Assembly: GCA_013178415.1 (NCBI GenBank)
Contig: JABLXA010000018.1
Span: forward strand, 47,497-111,496
Length of the DNA stretch: 64,000 nt
DNA from: Bacillota bacterium
GTDB lineage: Bacteria; Bacillota; SHA-98; Ch115
Direction of reading: 5' to 3'
Every line of letters begins with the position of its first letter. Positions within the stretch are counted from its first letter, which is position 1. Below are positions 30,808 to 39,852 of the stretch, piece after piece. A program made the position numbers and the translations under genes. The notes under the pieces were generated by a model. It ran no database searches and was not told the origin of the DNA. It saw only the letters and a list, made by a program, of their open reading frames with translations.

Positions 30808-31110
30808 CTAACCTGCTAAAAGGTGCTTCCCTTCGATCAGAATGCTACGAGCGGCATTTATGTCCCGGTCATGGATTGTCCCACACACCGGGCATTGCCA
30901 TTCGCGGTCGGGACGGGTCAATATGGAACTTTTCGTGCCGCATCTTCCGCATAGTCTGGACGACTGATAAAAAGGATCGATCTTGATGAACATCGTGCCA
31001 TACCAGGCGGCCTTGTATTCCATCATACGCTGAGACTCACCCCATCCGGCGTCGGATATGGCCCTAGCTAGCTTCCTGTCCATGTCCTTTCACTACTGCC
31101 ACATCTACCA
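30808..31110 (-). pseudogene. tnpB: TnpB (IS200/IS605 accessory nuclease), C-terminal fragment
   Basis: The 91-codon frame 31083-30808 reads ARAISDAGWGESQRMMEYKA, then WYGTMFIKIDPFYQSS, RLCGRCG, REWQCPVCG and HDRDINAARSIL: the last third of TnpB with both zinc knuckles and the RuvC-III Asp intact. The preceding bases read VAVVKG one base out of frame, resembling the RuvC-II region (EDLNVKGM), so a frameshift near 31085 and loss of the N-terminal two thirds made it a pseudogene. No tnpA is nearby. Confidence 0.85.
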
Positions 31111-31683
31111 TTGCAGATATTGTAATATATATGTCTGCAGGAGGCAAGATTTACCTAGGAATATGCTCGGAAATCCTACCAAAGAAGCTATATCCCGCAA
31201 TATGTTGGGGCAACTCCTAAGCGTAGCCACAATATATAGAGGCCGTCAGAGTTTTCGAGCAATCTCCTAGAATTTGTCCAGAGTTTTTCGGAATGTGCAC
31301 GAAGTGCAGGATAAGCGGAGCAGATTCACCTCTAGTGGTTAGGCAGCGGCTTAACTGATAAGCCCGTCCCTGAGGTTATGCGCGCACGAAGTCTTTGTCG
31401 GCTTTACTCATGACCAAAGCCGAGAGTGTGTAGCCGGCATTTCATCGAGATCAAGAACGGGGCATAAGGAAAGCTGAGAGCATGCCTCACGACGCAATGG
31501 AGGAAGATCGCATAGGCTTCTGACAACATTAACTTGCTATCAAAGTCGCAGGGATATGCCTTTTAGACAGGACGCATTTTGGAGGTGAAGGTTTTATAAT
31601 GATGGTCGCATGAGGGAAATATGGCCAGGATGATTGAAAATAAAGGGCAAATCCCGGAAGGTCTTGAGCCCATCATATATCCC
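31111..31683. other. 573-base stretch without a recognisable gene
   Basis: Only short frames. A small palindrome TGCACGAAGTGCA lies near 31297-31309. This is probably flanking or internal debris of the tnpB element; no function assigned. Confidence 0.5.
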
Positions 31684-32157
31684 CTATAGATCGCCGGCCT
31701 GCTTATCCATGTCCAATTGCCCTTCTGTCAGTCCAGGCTTATCTTTATCTTCCCCGGTCTCGATATTATCATTACCACTTGGGAGAAGCTCCGGCCTGGA
31801 GTTGTCACTATGGCTCATCTTACACCCGCCTATAAATACTGCGCCATCATCGACCACAAGCGATGATACAAATACATCACCATGTAGACGCCCTGTGGGT
31901 AGAATCTCCAGCTTCCCGCTGGCACGTACGGTACCAATTAGTTCACCCGCCACTACCACGTTACGGGCGCAGATGGTAGCCTCGACATGAGCCTTTTGAC
32001 CTACGCTGACGTCACCCGAGATATTAATATCTCCTTTTACTTGCCCATCAATTCTTATTGAACCGTTCCCAGTAATCACCCCTTCAACCATCGTTTCGGG
32101 TCCGAAAATGGAATCCACTCCTCGTGATTCAGCTGGCTTACCTCGCCTTCCGAACAT
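31684..32157 (-). CDS. Bactofilin (polymer-forming cytoskeletal protein)
   Basis: 157 residues from ATG 32157, with AGAGGTGA upstream. The bactofilin beta-helix is visible about residues 17-118 as short glycine-rich rungs (ETMVEGVITGNGSIRIDGQV, KGDINISGDVSVG, VVVAGELIGTVRASG, LEILPTGRLHGDV), followed by a polar disordered tail rich in D/E/K. Bactofilins polymerise without nucleotide and often recruit M23 peptidases; the next gene upstream is an M23 peptidase, as in many bacteria. Confidence 0.92.
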   Translation of the reverse strand: MFGRRGKPAESRGVDSIFGPETMVEGVITGNGSIRIDGQVKGDINISGDVSVGQKAHVEATICARNVVVAGELIGTVRASGKLEILPTGRLHGDVFVSSLVVDDGAVFIGGCKMSHSDNSRPELLPSGNDNIETGEDKDKPGLTEGQLDMDKQAGDL

Positions 32158-32493
32158 TAGCCAATCACCTCTAACAGCCACATGGGAAGCCTGGCTTGAT
32201 TGCTAATGGAACCCTCAGAACGCATGTTCGCGCCCCTAACTTAAACATAACATGTGCCCACCATGGACCCGTGGGCATCACGAGGCTAACTTCGGACAGG
32301 CACCTCCGCCTGCAAACGCCCCTAATACTGTATAGCTTAGGTAAGATGTCTTCGCGTCTGGTACCAAAAACCACAAACTGTCAATCCCGACATCGACGTT
32401 TTAGAATGGATCCCAAATGGATTCCGATTATAAATGGAACATTGTGAACAGATCCGGGTATATTAATATGGTCAGTTCCATTCAGCATGATGT
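32158..32493. other. 336-base spacer between bactofilin and M23 peptidase genes
   Basis: No recognisable gene; the two genes are probably separately promoted. Nothing else seen. Confidence 0.5.
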
Positions 32494-33501
32494 CTAGTCT
32501 GCATAGCCCCACGGGTTCTGCGGCCTCCCATATAGACGGACCTCGTAATGGACATGAGGCCCCGTACTGGTGCCAGAACTTCCAGAATAACCGATGATCT
32601 GCCCCTTTTTCACATACTTGCCCTTTGAAACCCGCAGGCCGGAAAGATGTGCATAAAGCGTAGACAATCCAGCGCCATGCGATATCTCGATACAGAGTCC
32701 ATATCCCGCCCTCCAGCCAGCATATGCCACATATCCGGCGGCAGTCGTTCGCACGGCAGTTCCGGTGGGGACAGCTATATCTATTCCGGTATGGTAATGC
32801 ATCCTTCTCGTAATAGGATGCGCCCTGCGGCCATAATTTGATGTTATCCTTCCCCTAACGGGGAAAAAGCTGGGCGTATGGTCCGCCTTTCTCCGATGTG
32901 CAATAGCCGCGCCTTCAAGGTCGTTGAATTCCCTTGACAACGTCTCCACTTCATCGAGGAGACTATCAAGGGATGACTCAAGGGCTTGAATATCAAATTC
33001 CCAATGGGTTGGCCCCTCTACTGCGTTCACGGTACTGGATGAAAATGGAACGCCAGTAGAGGGTCTCGAACTCCCTCGATTCGGGGTCCTGGCGCTTGTC
33101 CCACGGGAACCTCCATTGAGGATAGACCTTATCTCCATCCCAAGCTTATCAAGGGCCACCATCTTCTTCTCAAGTGTTTCAGCCTTCTTTTTCACCGTAA
33201 AAAGCTGTTCTTCCTGAGATTCAACTGCGCGTTTCAGTTCAAGGTTTTCAGAAGTCAATTTGGAGATCATGGCATCACTTATGGCCTGCTGTCTAGTAGA
33301 TATCGTAAACCGGGAGAGCATATAAAAATATGTAACACATAGCAACAGCAAAACACCTGTGGCAAATGCCACTACGATGCATGCGGTGGGCAAGGAAATA
33401 CAGAAGGACCTTGCCTGTCCGCCGGAAGATGACATGGCGACAATGGTAAACCTACGTCGTCCCAGCCGCCGAAGCCGCTCACGCGAAATTGGGAATTTCA
33501 T
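32494..33501 (-). CDS. Membrane-anchored M23 peptidase (LytM family)
   Basis: 335 residues; ATG 33501 has GGAGGG 8 bases upstream. Basic N-terminus, membrane helix about 38-60, coiled coil about 72-120 (SKLTSENLELKRAVESQEEQL), a Ser/Thr/Arg-rich linker, second short coiled coil, and a C-terminal M23 domain with HTGIDIAVPTGTAV (Zn His and Asp) and HVHYEVRLYG (third Zn ligand and catalytic His). All zinc ligands are present, so it should be an active endopeptidase on the outer face. Together with the downstream bactofilin this is a common cell-shape pair. Confidence 0.92.
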   Translation of the reverse strand: MKFPISRERLRRLGRRRFTIVAMSSSGGQARSFCISLPTACIVVAFATGVLLLLCVTYFYMLSRFTISTRQQAISDAMISKLTSENLELKRAVESQEEQLFTVKKKAETLEKKMVALDKLGMEIRSILNGGSRGTSARTPNRGSSRPSTGVPFSSSTVNAVEGPTHWEFDIQALESSLDSLLDEVETLSREFNDLEGAAIAHRRKADHTPSFFPVRGRITSNYGRRAHPITRRMHYHTGIDIAVPTGTAVRTTAAGYVAYAGWRAGYGLCIEISHGAGLSTLYAHLSGLRVSKGKYVKKGQIIGYSGSSGTSTGPHVHYEVRLYGRPQNPWGYAD

Positions 33502-34552
33502 TCGGCATTCCCTCCATGGAAACGTAATCTCGGGCGACTCGTCTCCATGATGATTATTTAGATTGAGGATATATCTTATTCATTGCTGCGAACCCGTGGG
33601 ATTCTCATGGAAGAACCATGGCAAACTAAGAGAATACTTCTCTAGGCGCTTCTGATTTCCTCCCGCTGCCACGCATTTTTTCTTCAGTTTTGGGTACCAT
33701 CCCAGGAACATCTCAAGCAGGGTGGCGAATTCCGAGCCACGGCCCGGCTGACTTATCTCCGCCGGCGTATCCCCGCTGACCTATCACATCATCCATTATG
33801 CGAAGCCTGAAGGCTCCCACAGGGGGGTGACAGATCGGCGCCAATTCCTGCTACCACGTCATATAGGCTGCCTCGAGGATGATCGAATGCAGTTTGTTTC
33901 CCTCCGACAGCTCCGCCATTGGGGTTTGCATGAGGTCCTGTCTGCCTCCCCAGAAGCACCTCCTCGACCGATTGTCCATTGATATGAAGAGAGGCCGCCA
34001 ATTCCCATTTTATGAATTCAGTAGAAATAATGCCAAAGACTCAGGCTGGAACCATGGTAGGCGGGCCTCCAAGTTTATATTCGCGCATTGGTTACCATAC
34101 CTCATACCTTCGTCAGGAAGAACGTCATACTCTTTACATACGTAAGGCATTGGGCTAATCCTTATGCAAAACAGCCCCGGGGAGCCTCCTGTAAGGTATT
34201 CGAATGTCCAGATGGTCATGAATATGAAGGATGGGTGTTGCATGTGCGGGCGATGCGAACTATAGATGACCAAGCTCGAATTTAGAAACATAAACTGATC
34301 GTGTCTGGAGAACCCGGCAACCGCGTGGTGACATAGCTTGGCCATTTTTCAACTCTGGACTTGGAAGTCTATAGAGCTCCCGTGAGGTGCTTGGCTATTG
34401 GATATACCCAATAGTGGAATATGCAGATTGGGCCTGACATTAATGACTCAGCAACGCAACCCTATGCACTTTACCGAGGCCGCAGCCCATAGGCTCACCA
34501 GGCACGAAAGGAAATATTGAATGGGCCTCACTATGGAGGTTTCAGAGGAGAT
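33502..34552. other. 1.05-kb stretch without an intact gene
   Basis: Frames are broken; a minus-strand 70-codon frame (34001-33789) and a 111-codon frame (34345-34010) have no recognisable motifs and look like decayed sequence. No transposon ends recognised here. Confidence 0.5.
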
Positions 34553-35071
34553 TCAATCTCCCTTTCTGCCTGTTCTGGCGGCATCTAGGGCCTGACGCTC
34601 CTCATCAGACAGTTGATAGGGGGAGCACCAAGCCTCTACTGGCTTGGCGTAGACGCGGAATTCATCCCGCGAATGGAGACCGGTCAGAATTATACCATTG
34701 CCGCGCGAGTCGCACAATGCAATACTGAAACTCTGAGCCCCGCCCATATCATGAAAGGCATCAAAGCGTATGATGGAAAGATACTTAAAGGACCTAAGCA
34801 CCTCCGCAGCTATATCATCAAGCTGAGAATTCAGATGACCCACCGAAGATTCTAGTCTAGTTAACCTTCCAAATATATGCTCAATCAGGTCACCGTGCTC
34901 AGGCGCATATGCCTCCTTGATCAGCGCCTGATATTTCCTGTATACAGATAGAAGACGAATCAGAAGGATAATCAGCGCAACGGTCAGCGCCAACTGAAAT
35001 AGGAGGAAGAGCTCCAATCGCCCCTCAGCTACGATAAGTCCAAATAATCCCCCTGAATTACCTTGGTACAT
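34553..35071 (-). CDS. DUF4446 family membrane protein
   Basis: About 172 residues from ATG 35071; the true start is uncertain (a TTG at 35092 and internal TTGs lack or crowd a binding site). One membrane helix near the N-terminus, coiled coil about 45-95, then the conserved core IIRFDAFHDMGGAQSFSIAL, GIILTGLHSRDEFRVYAKPV and LSDEERQAL. This family is regularly placed upstream of parB in Clostridia, as here (3.2 kb away because of inserted sequence). Function unknown. Confidence 0.85.
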   Translation of the reverse strand: MYQGNSGGLFGLIVAEGRLELFLLFQLALTVALIILLIRLLSVYRKYQALIKEAYAPEHGDLIEHIFGRLTRLESSVGHLNSQLDDIAAEVLRSFKYLSIIRFDAFHDMGGAQSFSIALCDSRGNGIILTGLHSRDEFRVYAKPVEAWCSPYQLSDEERQALDAARTGRKGD

Positions 35072-35204
35072 GCAGGACGCCGCAACCACCAACTCCGGGA
35101 AGTATAACTTTGGATGTAAGCGGCACTTCCCCCTCTACTGATAGAATATAATCGTTCCTCGTGGTAGTCCCCATACCGCCCTCCGGACATCATCATCGAA
35201 GAAT

Positions 35205-35655
35205 ATGAATGGCCGTCGGCTGCCTTCTGCAGCGGCAGCACCATCAGCGGAATAAAAATCCCGCATGTGGGCGCCGCTATTTTCAGGGCAGGCCCCCATA
35301 CTACACCGGCGACACCATTAGGAGATTGAAAACAGCGCGCGGCTATTTTCGGGGTAGCCCTCCATGCCGCCGGGGCGGCACCAACGAAAAATGAAAATGG
35401 CGCTTAGCTATTTTCAAAGTAGACCCCCATGCCGCTGCGGCGGCACCATCAGAAGGATGAAAACCGCGGCGTGCATTTTCAGGATAGACCCTCATGCCGG
35501 TCTGACCGACACCATCAGGGGGATGAAAAATCCCCCTATGCGGGCTCCACTATCTTCAGGGCGGACACCCATGCCGCTGCGGGGCACCATCATGAGCATG
35601 AAAACAACGGCAGCACATTTTTGGGATAAATACCCATATCCACATGGTGACATTT
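35205..35655 (+). repeat. Tandem array of a two-hairpin repeat (about six units)
   Basis: Units start near 35214, 35294, 35361, 35426, 35491 and 35568, each 65-80 bases. A unit has hairpin 1 (CCATGCCGC-N-GCGGCACC), a linker ATCAGAAGGA, hairpin 2 (TGAAAAN10-15TTTTCA) and a joint like GGATAGACCC. The stem bases differ between units while pairing is kept, e.g. GCCGCTGCGGCGGC, ATGCTGC/GCAGCAT (58.7 kb), TGAAAAT/ATTTTCA. Reading frames through the array are repetitive and not gene-like. Confidence 0.8.
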
Positions 35656-35954
35656 AATCAATCCCGGCCGCTATGACCCTCATACACGCCCCGAAGACCT
35701 AGGCTCTGCAGACTTCCCGGCCGCTGATATTGATAGTGAATTGATTTTATGGCGCATCACCTTCAGGGTGAGGAAGACCATGTAGAATTATGAGCAGTGC
35801 CGAACCATTATCCCTCCTGTATCCGGTTCATCCTGATCATATGCAAATTGTGGATAGAAAAGCCTGGATCCGGCACATCGGCACAGCTATTATTATATCG
35901 CAGACCCAGATGGAACTAAAGATCCCTTTCACAAAAATGGTATAGAGCCAATCT

Positions 35955-36420
35955 TTAGATTTTGTATATTTTTAGAATTCTTTCTTCATCAGCAGGACAT
36001 GAGGAATTCCATCTGACATCCTCCCACAGCGAAAGTCGTGGGGGGGTTCCTCTATAAGATCTATTCGTGTTCGGTTTCATACCTTGTAGATGCTCGCGCT
36101 GGCCTACGTGCTCTGCATGAACCTTCAAGGTCCAGGACCCCCCGGTGAGGTTTCCCCAACAAAGCAGGTTGACCGCAGGGCGGGAAATCGCGCTGACCAT
36201 TCGTGGCCAGATCGGCAAGACGAGGCCAGCCTCGTAGAGATGTCCTTGGAAGATATTGTACGTGCCACAAGATCGGCGTTCAATGTGGAGCCACGGTGAA
36301 TGAACGCCCCGCCGCATACCGTGCCTTCTTTGCCATTCTGCCATATATCGGGCTACCGGAAATAAGGCTGGCATTAGTTTTTGCAATGCCCAAATCCGGC
36401 GCCACAACATTGCCATTTTC
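35955..36420 (-). mobile_element. Decayed TnpB tail with IS200/IS605-type right-end hairpin
   Basis: A minus-strand frame of 153 codons ends with RGTPPRLSLWEDVR, the kind of tail found where TnpB frames read through the right-end stem of IS605 elements. The DNA there (36052-36015) contains the hairpin CCCCACGACTTTCGCTGTGG followed by GAGGATGTCAGATGG. No RuvC motifs are intact. It belongs to a different subfamily from the three copies at 26-31 kb. Confidence 0.5.
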
Positions 36421-36498
36421 CCGGTATCTTACCAGCATCCGATGGATAATGTATGAAAACCAACTCCGGTATTCGATCCATAATTCGTGTGAAATCTA

Positions 36499-37464
36499 AT
36501 GGATCTGAAAACCGGGGTCTTGATGAAGAAATATAGAGACCTCGAACTTCCCTCGACGGAGGTTGAGGTCTCTATGCCAGCAAGCACCGGTTCAACAACC
36601 AGCCCTGAGGCAATTTTAAGTATATCGGATGGCGCCCGCGATTTCAAGACCCTTGAGCAGAAGTGCTTTGATTTGGGGATGGCGCTTGCAGCCCAGATAT
36701 TTGAGAATGTGATTATGTGCCTTGATGAGGAGCTAGCCAGGACGAGGCCTCGCACACTCAGGAACAAGGGAAGTAGTGAGCGTAGGATTCAGACGATCTT
36801 TGGTGAAATAAAGATCAAGAGGCATAGATACCGAGAAGAGATACGGGAGGACGGCAAGCTCAAGAAGGGTGAGTATAGATATCTATTGGATGAGGCCTTG
36901 GGACTTCCGCCGGAGGAGAGGATCTCGCCAGGTTTAACTGAGGCTTTGGTGGAAGGGGCGGTAGAGGAACCATTTCGCCAGGTAGTTGAGAGGCGGCGGG
37001 AGGCAGGGCTTCTCACACCGAGCCATACCACAGTGCATACTCTCACGAGAAAGCTTGGGGAAATGGTGTCTCGCGAACAAGAGGAGGAACGTCGGGCTGT
37101 ATTTGAATATGCCCAAGAGCTTCCTGGGGAGAAGAAGGAAGTAGCCTGTTTATTCCTTGAGGCTGATGGCACGATGGTACACCTCCAGAGGGAGGAGCAA
37201 AAGCTCGGTGAGGTCAAGATTGGGCTTTCGTATGAGGGCTGGGAGGAGCGCACGCCTGGGAGCAAAGAATATACACTTGTGAACCCCATGGTAAACTGCG
37301 GGATATTTTCTGGTTCTGATGCGTTTTGGGAGACGACGGCTGCAAGACTATCCAGAAAGTATGATCTCGATGATAGCACGTATACGGTTTTAAGCAGCGA
37401 TGGCGCCGGATGGATAGATGGGGCTAGGCATTGTTCGACGATGTACAAAAGTCACAATGAATAA
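36499..37464 (+). pseudogene. ISLre2-family (UPF0236) transposase, truncated
   Basis: 321 codons against about 450-500 for the family. Conserved ISLre2 features: FGEIKIKRHRYRE, LGLPPEERISPGLTEALVE, SHTTVHTLTRKLGE, LFLEADGTMVHLQREE with the first catalytic Asp, VLSSDGAGWI. It then diverges into DGARHCSTMYKSHNE and stops, so the C-terminal third with the DRFH-type region is gone. A second start at 36523 is possible. Flanking 36433-36498 and 37465-37560 show no clear inverted repeats. Plus strand, opposite the neighbours. Confidence 0.85.
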
Positions 37465-38305
37465 GCGGGCTCACATTATCGCAGTATCGTAGGCTCGTAG
37501 GTTACGCTAAGGATACATGCACTTGGTGCATGGCTACATATGAAAGGGGGTGGTGTAACAAGATAATATTACAGAATATGTCAGCCTTAATATATCGAGT
37601 GCTGAACCTTTCACATGGGCCTCCAGATTCTTGCTGGTCATTGACCATAGCCTTTTCCCGCCACTGAATCTTCTTTCATGCTGCACCATGTTCTGCTTCG
37701 CCCATCCAACAAGCCGCGAGTGTCAGATAATAGGCGATCTTTGACAACCAAATTCTATCCTGGACTATGCATATGCCATGTGCGATGAGCCTGGCAGCCG
37801 CCGGGCAGCGGAATCTTTGAATTTTAGGCTTTATTATCTATGGTTCCAGGATTGGACCAGACATAGGGTATATACGAGTTACAAGGTAGGGATGTGGAGG
37901 CAGCAGTCTCTAGACTTCAAACCTGAATTTGGACATACAAGCTCGAACCAATAAGTTGCGCCTAATGCACAGGCATCCACGACGGCCTTGCCCAGGGTGC
38001 GCCCGGATTTCGCTGCAGCTTTGGAGTTAGCCACCCCTAGAAGGTTGCGCGCTGGGCTGATAGGGGGCTGCCATGTACGGAACAAATGCGATTGGCTGCA
38101 TGTTTGTAGTCATAGTGGACGATGGAGGAATGAACCCCTTTAGTCCTCGGGTACGTCCGGCGACATGATATACCAGCCAGGCAAGGGAGCTACTCGAAGT
38201 GGGAGCTCAAAATATCATAATCTACCGTAAGGTGGATGAAAAGGGCCTGATAGAAGTTGACTTATGCCTCTTGACACCCGAACCTAGATTCTATGAAAAC
38301 CGGAA
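37465..38305. other. 841-base gene-poor stretch with a possible decayed gene
   Basis: From 38099 on the plus strand the bases read MFVVIVDDGGMNPFSPRVRPAT, a stop at 38165, then in the same frame YTSQARELLEVGAQNIIIYR, KVDEKGLIEVDLCLLTPEPR and so on to 38300, 5 bases before parB. This looks like a broken gene of unknown family. A palindrome ATGCACTTGGTGCAT is near 37517. The rest is unassigned. Confidence 0.4.
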
Positions 38306-39157
38306 TCAGGATGGCATCAATATCGATAATATACGCTCAAGATCATCTTTTGAATAGTAATCTATAACTATTTTCCCACGTTTCTCACCTGGGCTTATGC
38401 GCACACGAGTACCAAGGGTACGCCTCAGCCGATCTTCAATATCTTGCAAAATTGGATCGAGCGCCATCGCGGCTACTTCTTGGGCTGCAGATTTTTCCCG
38501 GGCAACCAACCTTCTTACGAGTTCCTCTGTTTGCCTTACAGATAACCCTCTCTTTACAACTAATTCGGCAGCCTCGATCTGCTGTTCAGGGTTATTAAGG
38601 GCGAGAAGAGCCCTGGCATGCCCCATAGATAATGTTCCACGTGAAACATTGTCTTGCACATCCTCAGGCAGATTAAGAAGCCTAAGCGTATTTGCTATGC
38701 CTGACCTGCTGCGCCCCACGACCTCAGCAAGTTCCTCCTGAGTCAGCCCGAACTCATTTATTAGCCGATGGAACGCCTGTGCCTCCTCAATAGGCGTCAA
38801 ATCTTCCCTCTGAAGGTTTTCGATGAGCGCCAGCTCCATCATCTCAATCTCATCTACATCGCGGATCACCACTGGAACCATGCTCAGACCCGCTCTTCTC
38901 GCTGCGCGCCATCGACGTTCACCAACGATTAGTTGGTATCCGCCCTCGAGAGGTCTCACCACTAGAGGTTGAAGAACTCCATGTTGCCGAATAGATTCGA
39001 CTAGCTCCTCTAGCTTGTCTTCATCAAACTGTCTCCTCGGCTGATACGGATTAGGCTGGATCAAATCAATGGAGATTTCCGTGACTTGCTCTTTCATCAC
39101 ATTGGTTTCATCCGGAATAAGAGCTCGAAGTCCTTTCCCCAGACCCTTCTTTACCAT
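38306..39157 (-). CDS. parB: Chromosome-partitioning protein ParB (Spo0J)
   Basis: 283 residues. CTPase/arginine-rich box GERRWRAARRA, ENLQREDLTPIEEAQA, HTH with LTQEELAEVVGRSRSGIANTLRLL, C-terminal dimer domain ending KGKIVIDYYSKDDLERIL. Binds parS, loads as a CTP-dependent clamp and recruits SMC. It contains its own parS site (38633). It is 695 bases from parA instead of adjacent. Confidence 0.96.
   Translation of the reverse strand: MVKKGLGKGLRALIPDETNVMKEQVTEISIDLIQPNPYQPRRQFDEDKLEELVESIRQHGVLQPLVVRPLEGGYQLIVGERRWRAARRAGLSMVPVVIRDVDEIEMMELALIENLQREDLTPIEEAQAFHRLINEFGLTQEELAEVVGRSRSGIANTLRLLNLPEDVQDNVSRGTLSMGHARALLALNNPEQQIEAAELVVKRGLSVRQTEELVRRLVAREKSAAQEVAAMALDPILQDIEDRLRRTLGTRVRISPGEKRGKIVIDYYSKDDLERILSILMPS
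38633..38648. promoter_or_regulatory. parS centromere site 2, inside parB
   Basis: TGTTCCACGTGAAACA, one change from the perfect palindrome and within the consensus TGTTNCACGTGAAACA. It sits in the parB coding sequence about 11 kb left of the origin; parS sites within parB are common in Bacillota. Confidence 0.95.
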
Positions 39158-39852
39158 CTTACCTGCACTGCAAATGTTCAGGCATATGCCTATAAGTGAA
39201 AGCAGCGCTTCCTCCCTTACTGAAGAAATGAATTAGCAGGTCCCAATCGAGGGCTAATGCCAAATGTCATGGATCAAAACACTCCCTAGTCCCCATCAGA
39301 TGATGCCCCAGAGCGCCCCACACCCTCGAGGAGTAGGCGATGAAATCTCGATGTAAATAACACAGACCGGTATTCGGCAGTTGAAACCAACCTTTTCATC
39401 CATAGTTGCCATAGATGGAAGTTGACATATGGTACCGCATTGGAAGTAAGTCCATTTACGCTAGATATTCTATCTCATCTAAAGCTGCCGTCTCAACGAT
39501 GCCAGCATCTGTTCCGAGAATAAACAGATAACATTATCATCCTTTTGACGGTGCTGCCGCGGTAGTATGAGGGTTCACCTCAAAGATGTCCCCGGTGTTG
39601 GCGGCATTCTCATACTTCGATGGTGACGGGGAACGCCCCATATGGTCGATTAATCCGACAAATATGCCCCGTGATTTCTCCCTGTCGGCTGGTGCGACCT
39701 CGCCCGCATGGGGGGTCTATCTCGAAGATAACCAGAATCGTTCGGGGTCCCATAAGCCCCATCCTTATGCGCCGATTACTATGGCAAATTCATGTATTTC
39801 ATCCGCAGCTCTTGTCGGCGTCCAACCTCATCCAATAGCACAGACTTGGATG
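39158..39852. other. 695-base interruption between parA and parB
   Basis: No gene. Contains the reverse-orientation repeat at 39535-39740 and a gene-poor remainder. In most Bacillota parA and parB are adjacent or overlap. Confidence 0.6.
39535..39740 (-). repeat. Two to three copies of the two-hairpin repeat, minus orientation
   Basis: Read on the minus strand: ATAGACCCCCCATGCGGGCG, GAGGTCGCACC, then CATCGAAGTATGAGAATG, and TTTGAGGTGAACCCTCATAC followed by TACCGCGGCAGCACCGTCA and AAAGGATGATAATG. Same order of elements as at 35.2 kb and 58.7 kb. Confidence 0.65.

Noticed and set aside
31297..31309. Palindrome TGCACGAAGTGCA as a regulatory site
   Set aside because: Short, isolated, not near a promoter; no second copy seen.
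33789..34345. Minus-strand frames of 70 and 111 codons between M23 and DUF4446 genes
   Set aside because: No family features or start context; treated as decayed or noncoding sequence.
35205..35655. CRISPR-like array
   Set aside because: Units are variable throughout, no constant direct repeat with unique spacers, and no cas genes are in the window.
35364..35657. A 97-codon repetitive open frame in the tandem repeat array
   Set aside because: All three plus frames are repetitive there because of the DNA repeat; no start-site context or family features, and unit lengths are not multiples of three.
37879..38085. 68-codon minus frame near parB
   Set aside because: No recognisable motif, no ribosome binding site; likely noncoding.
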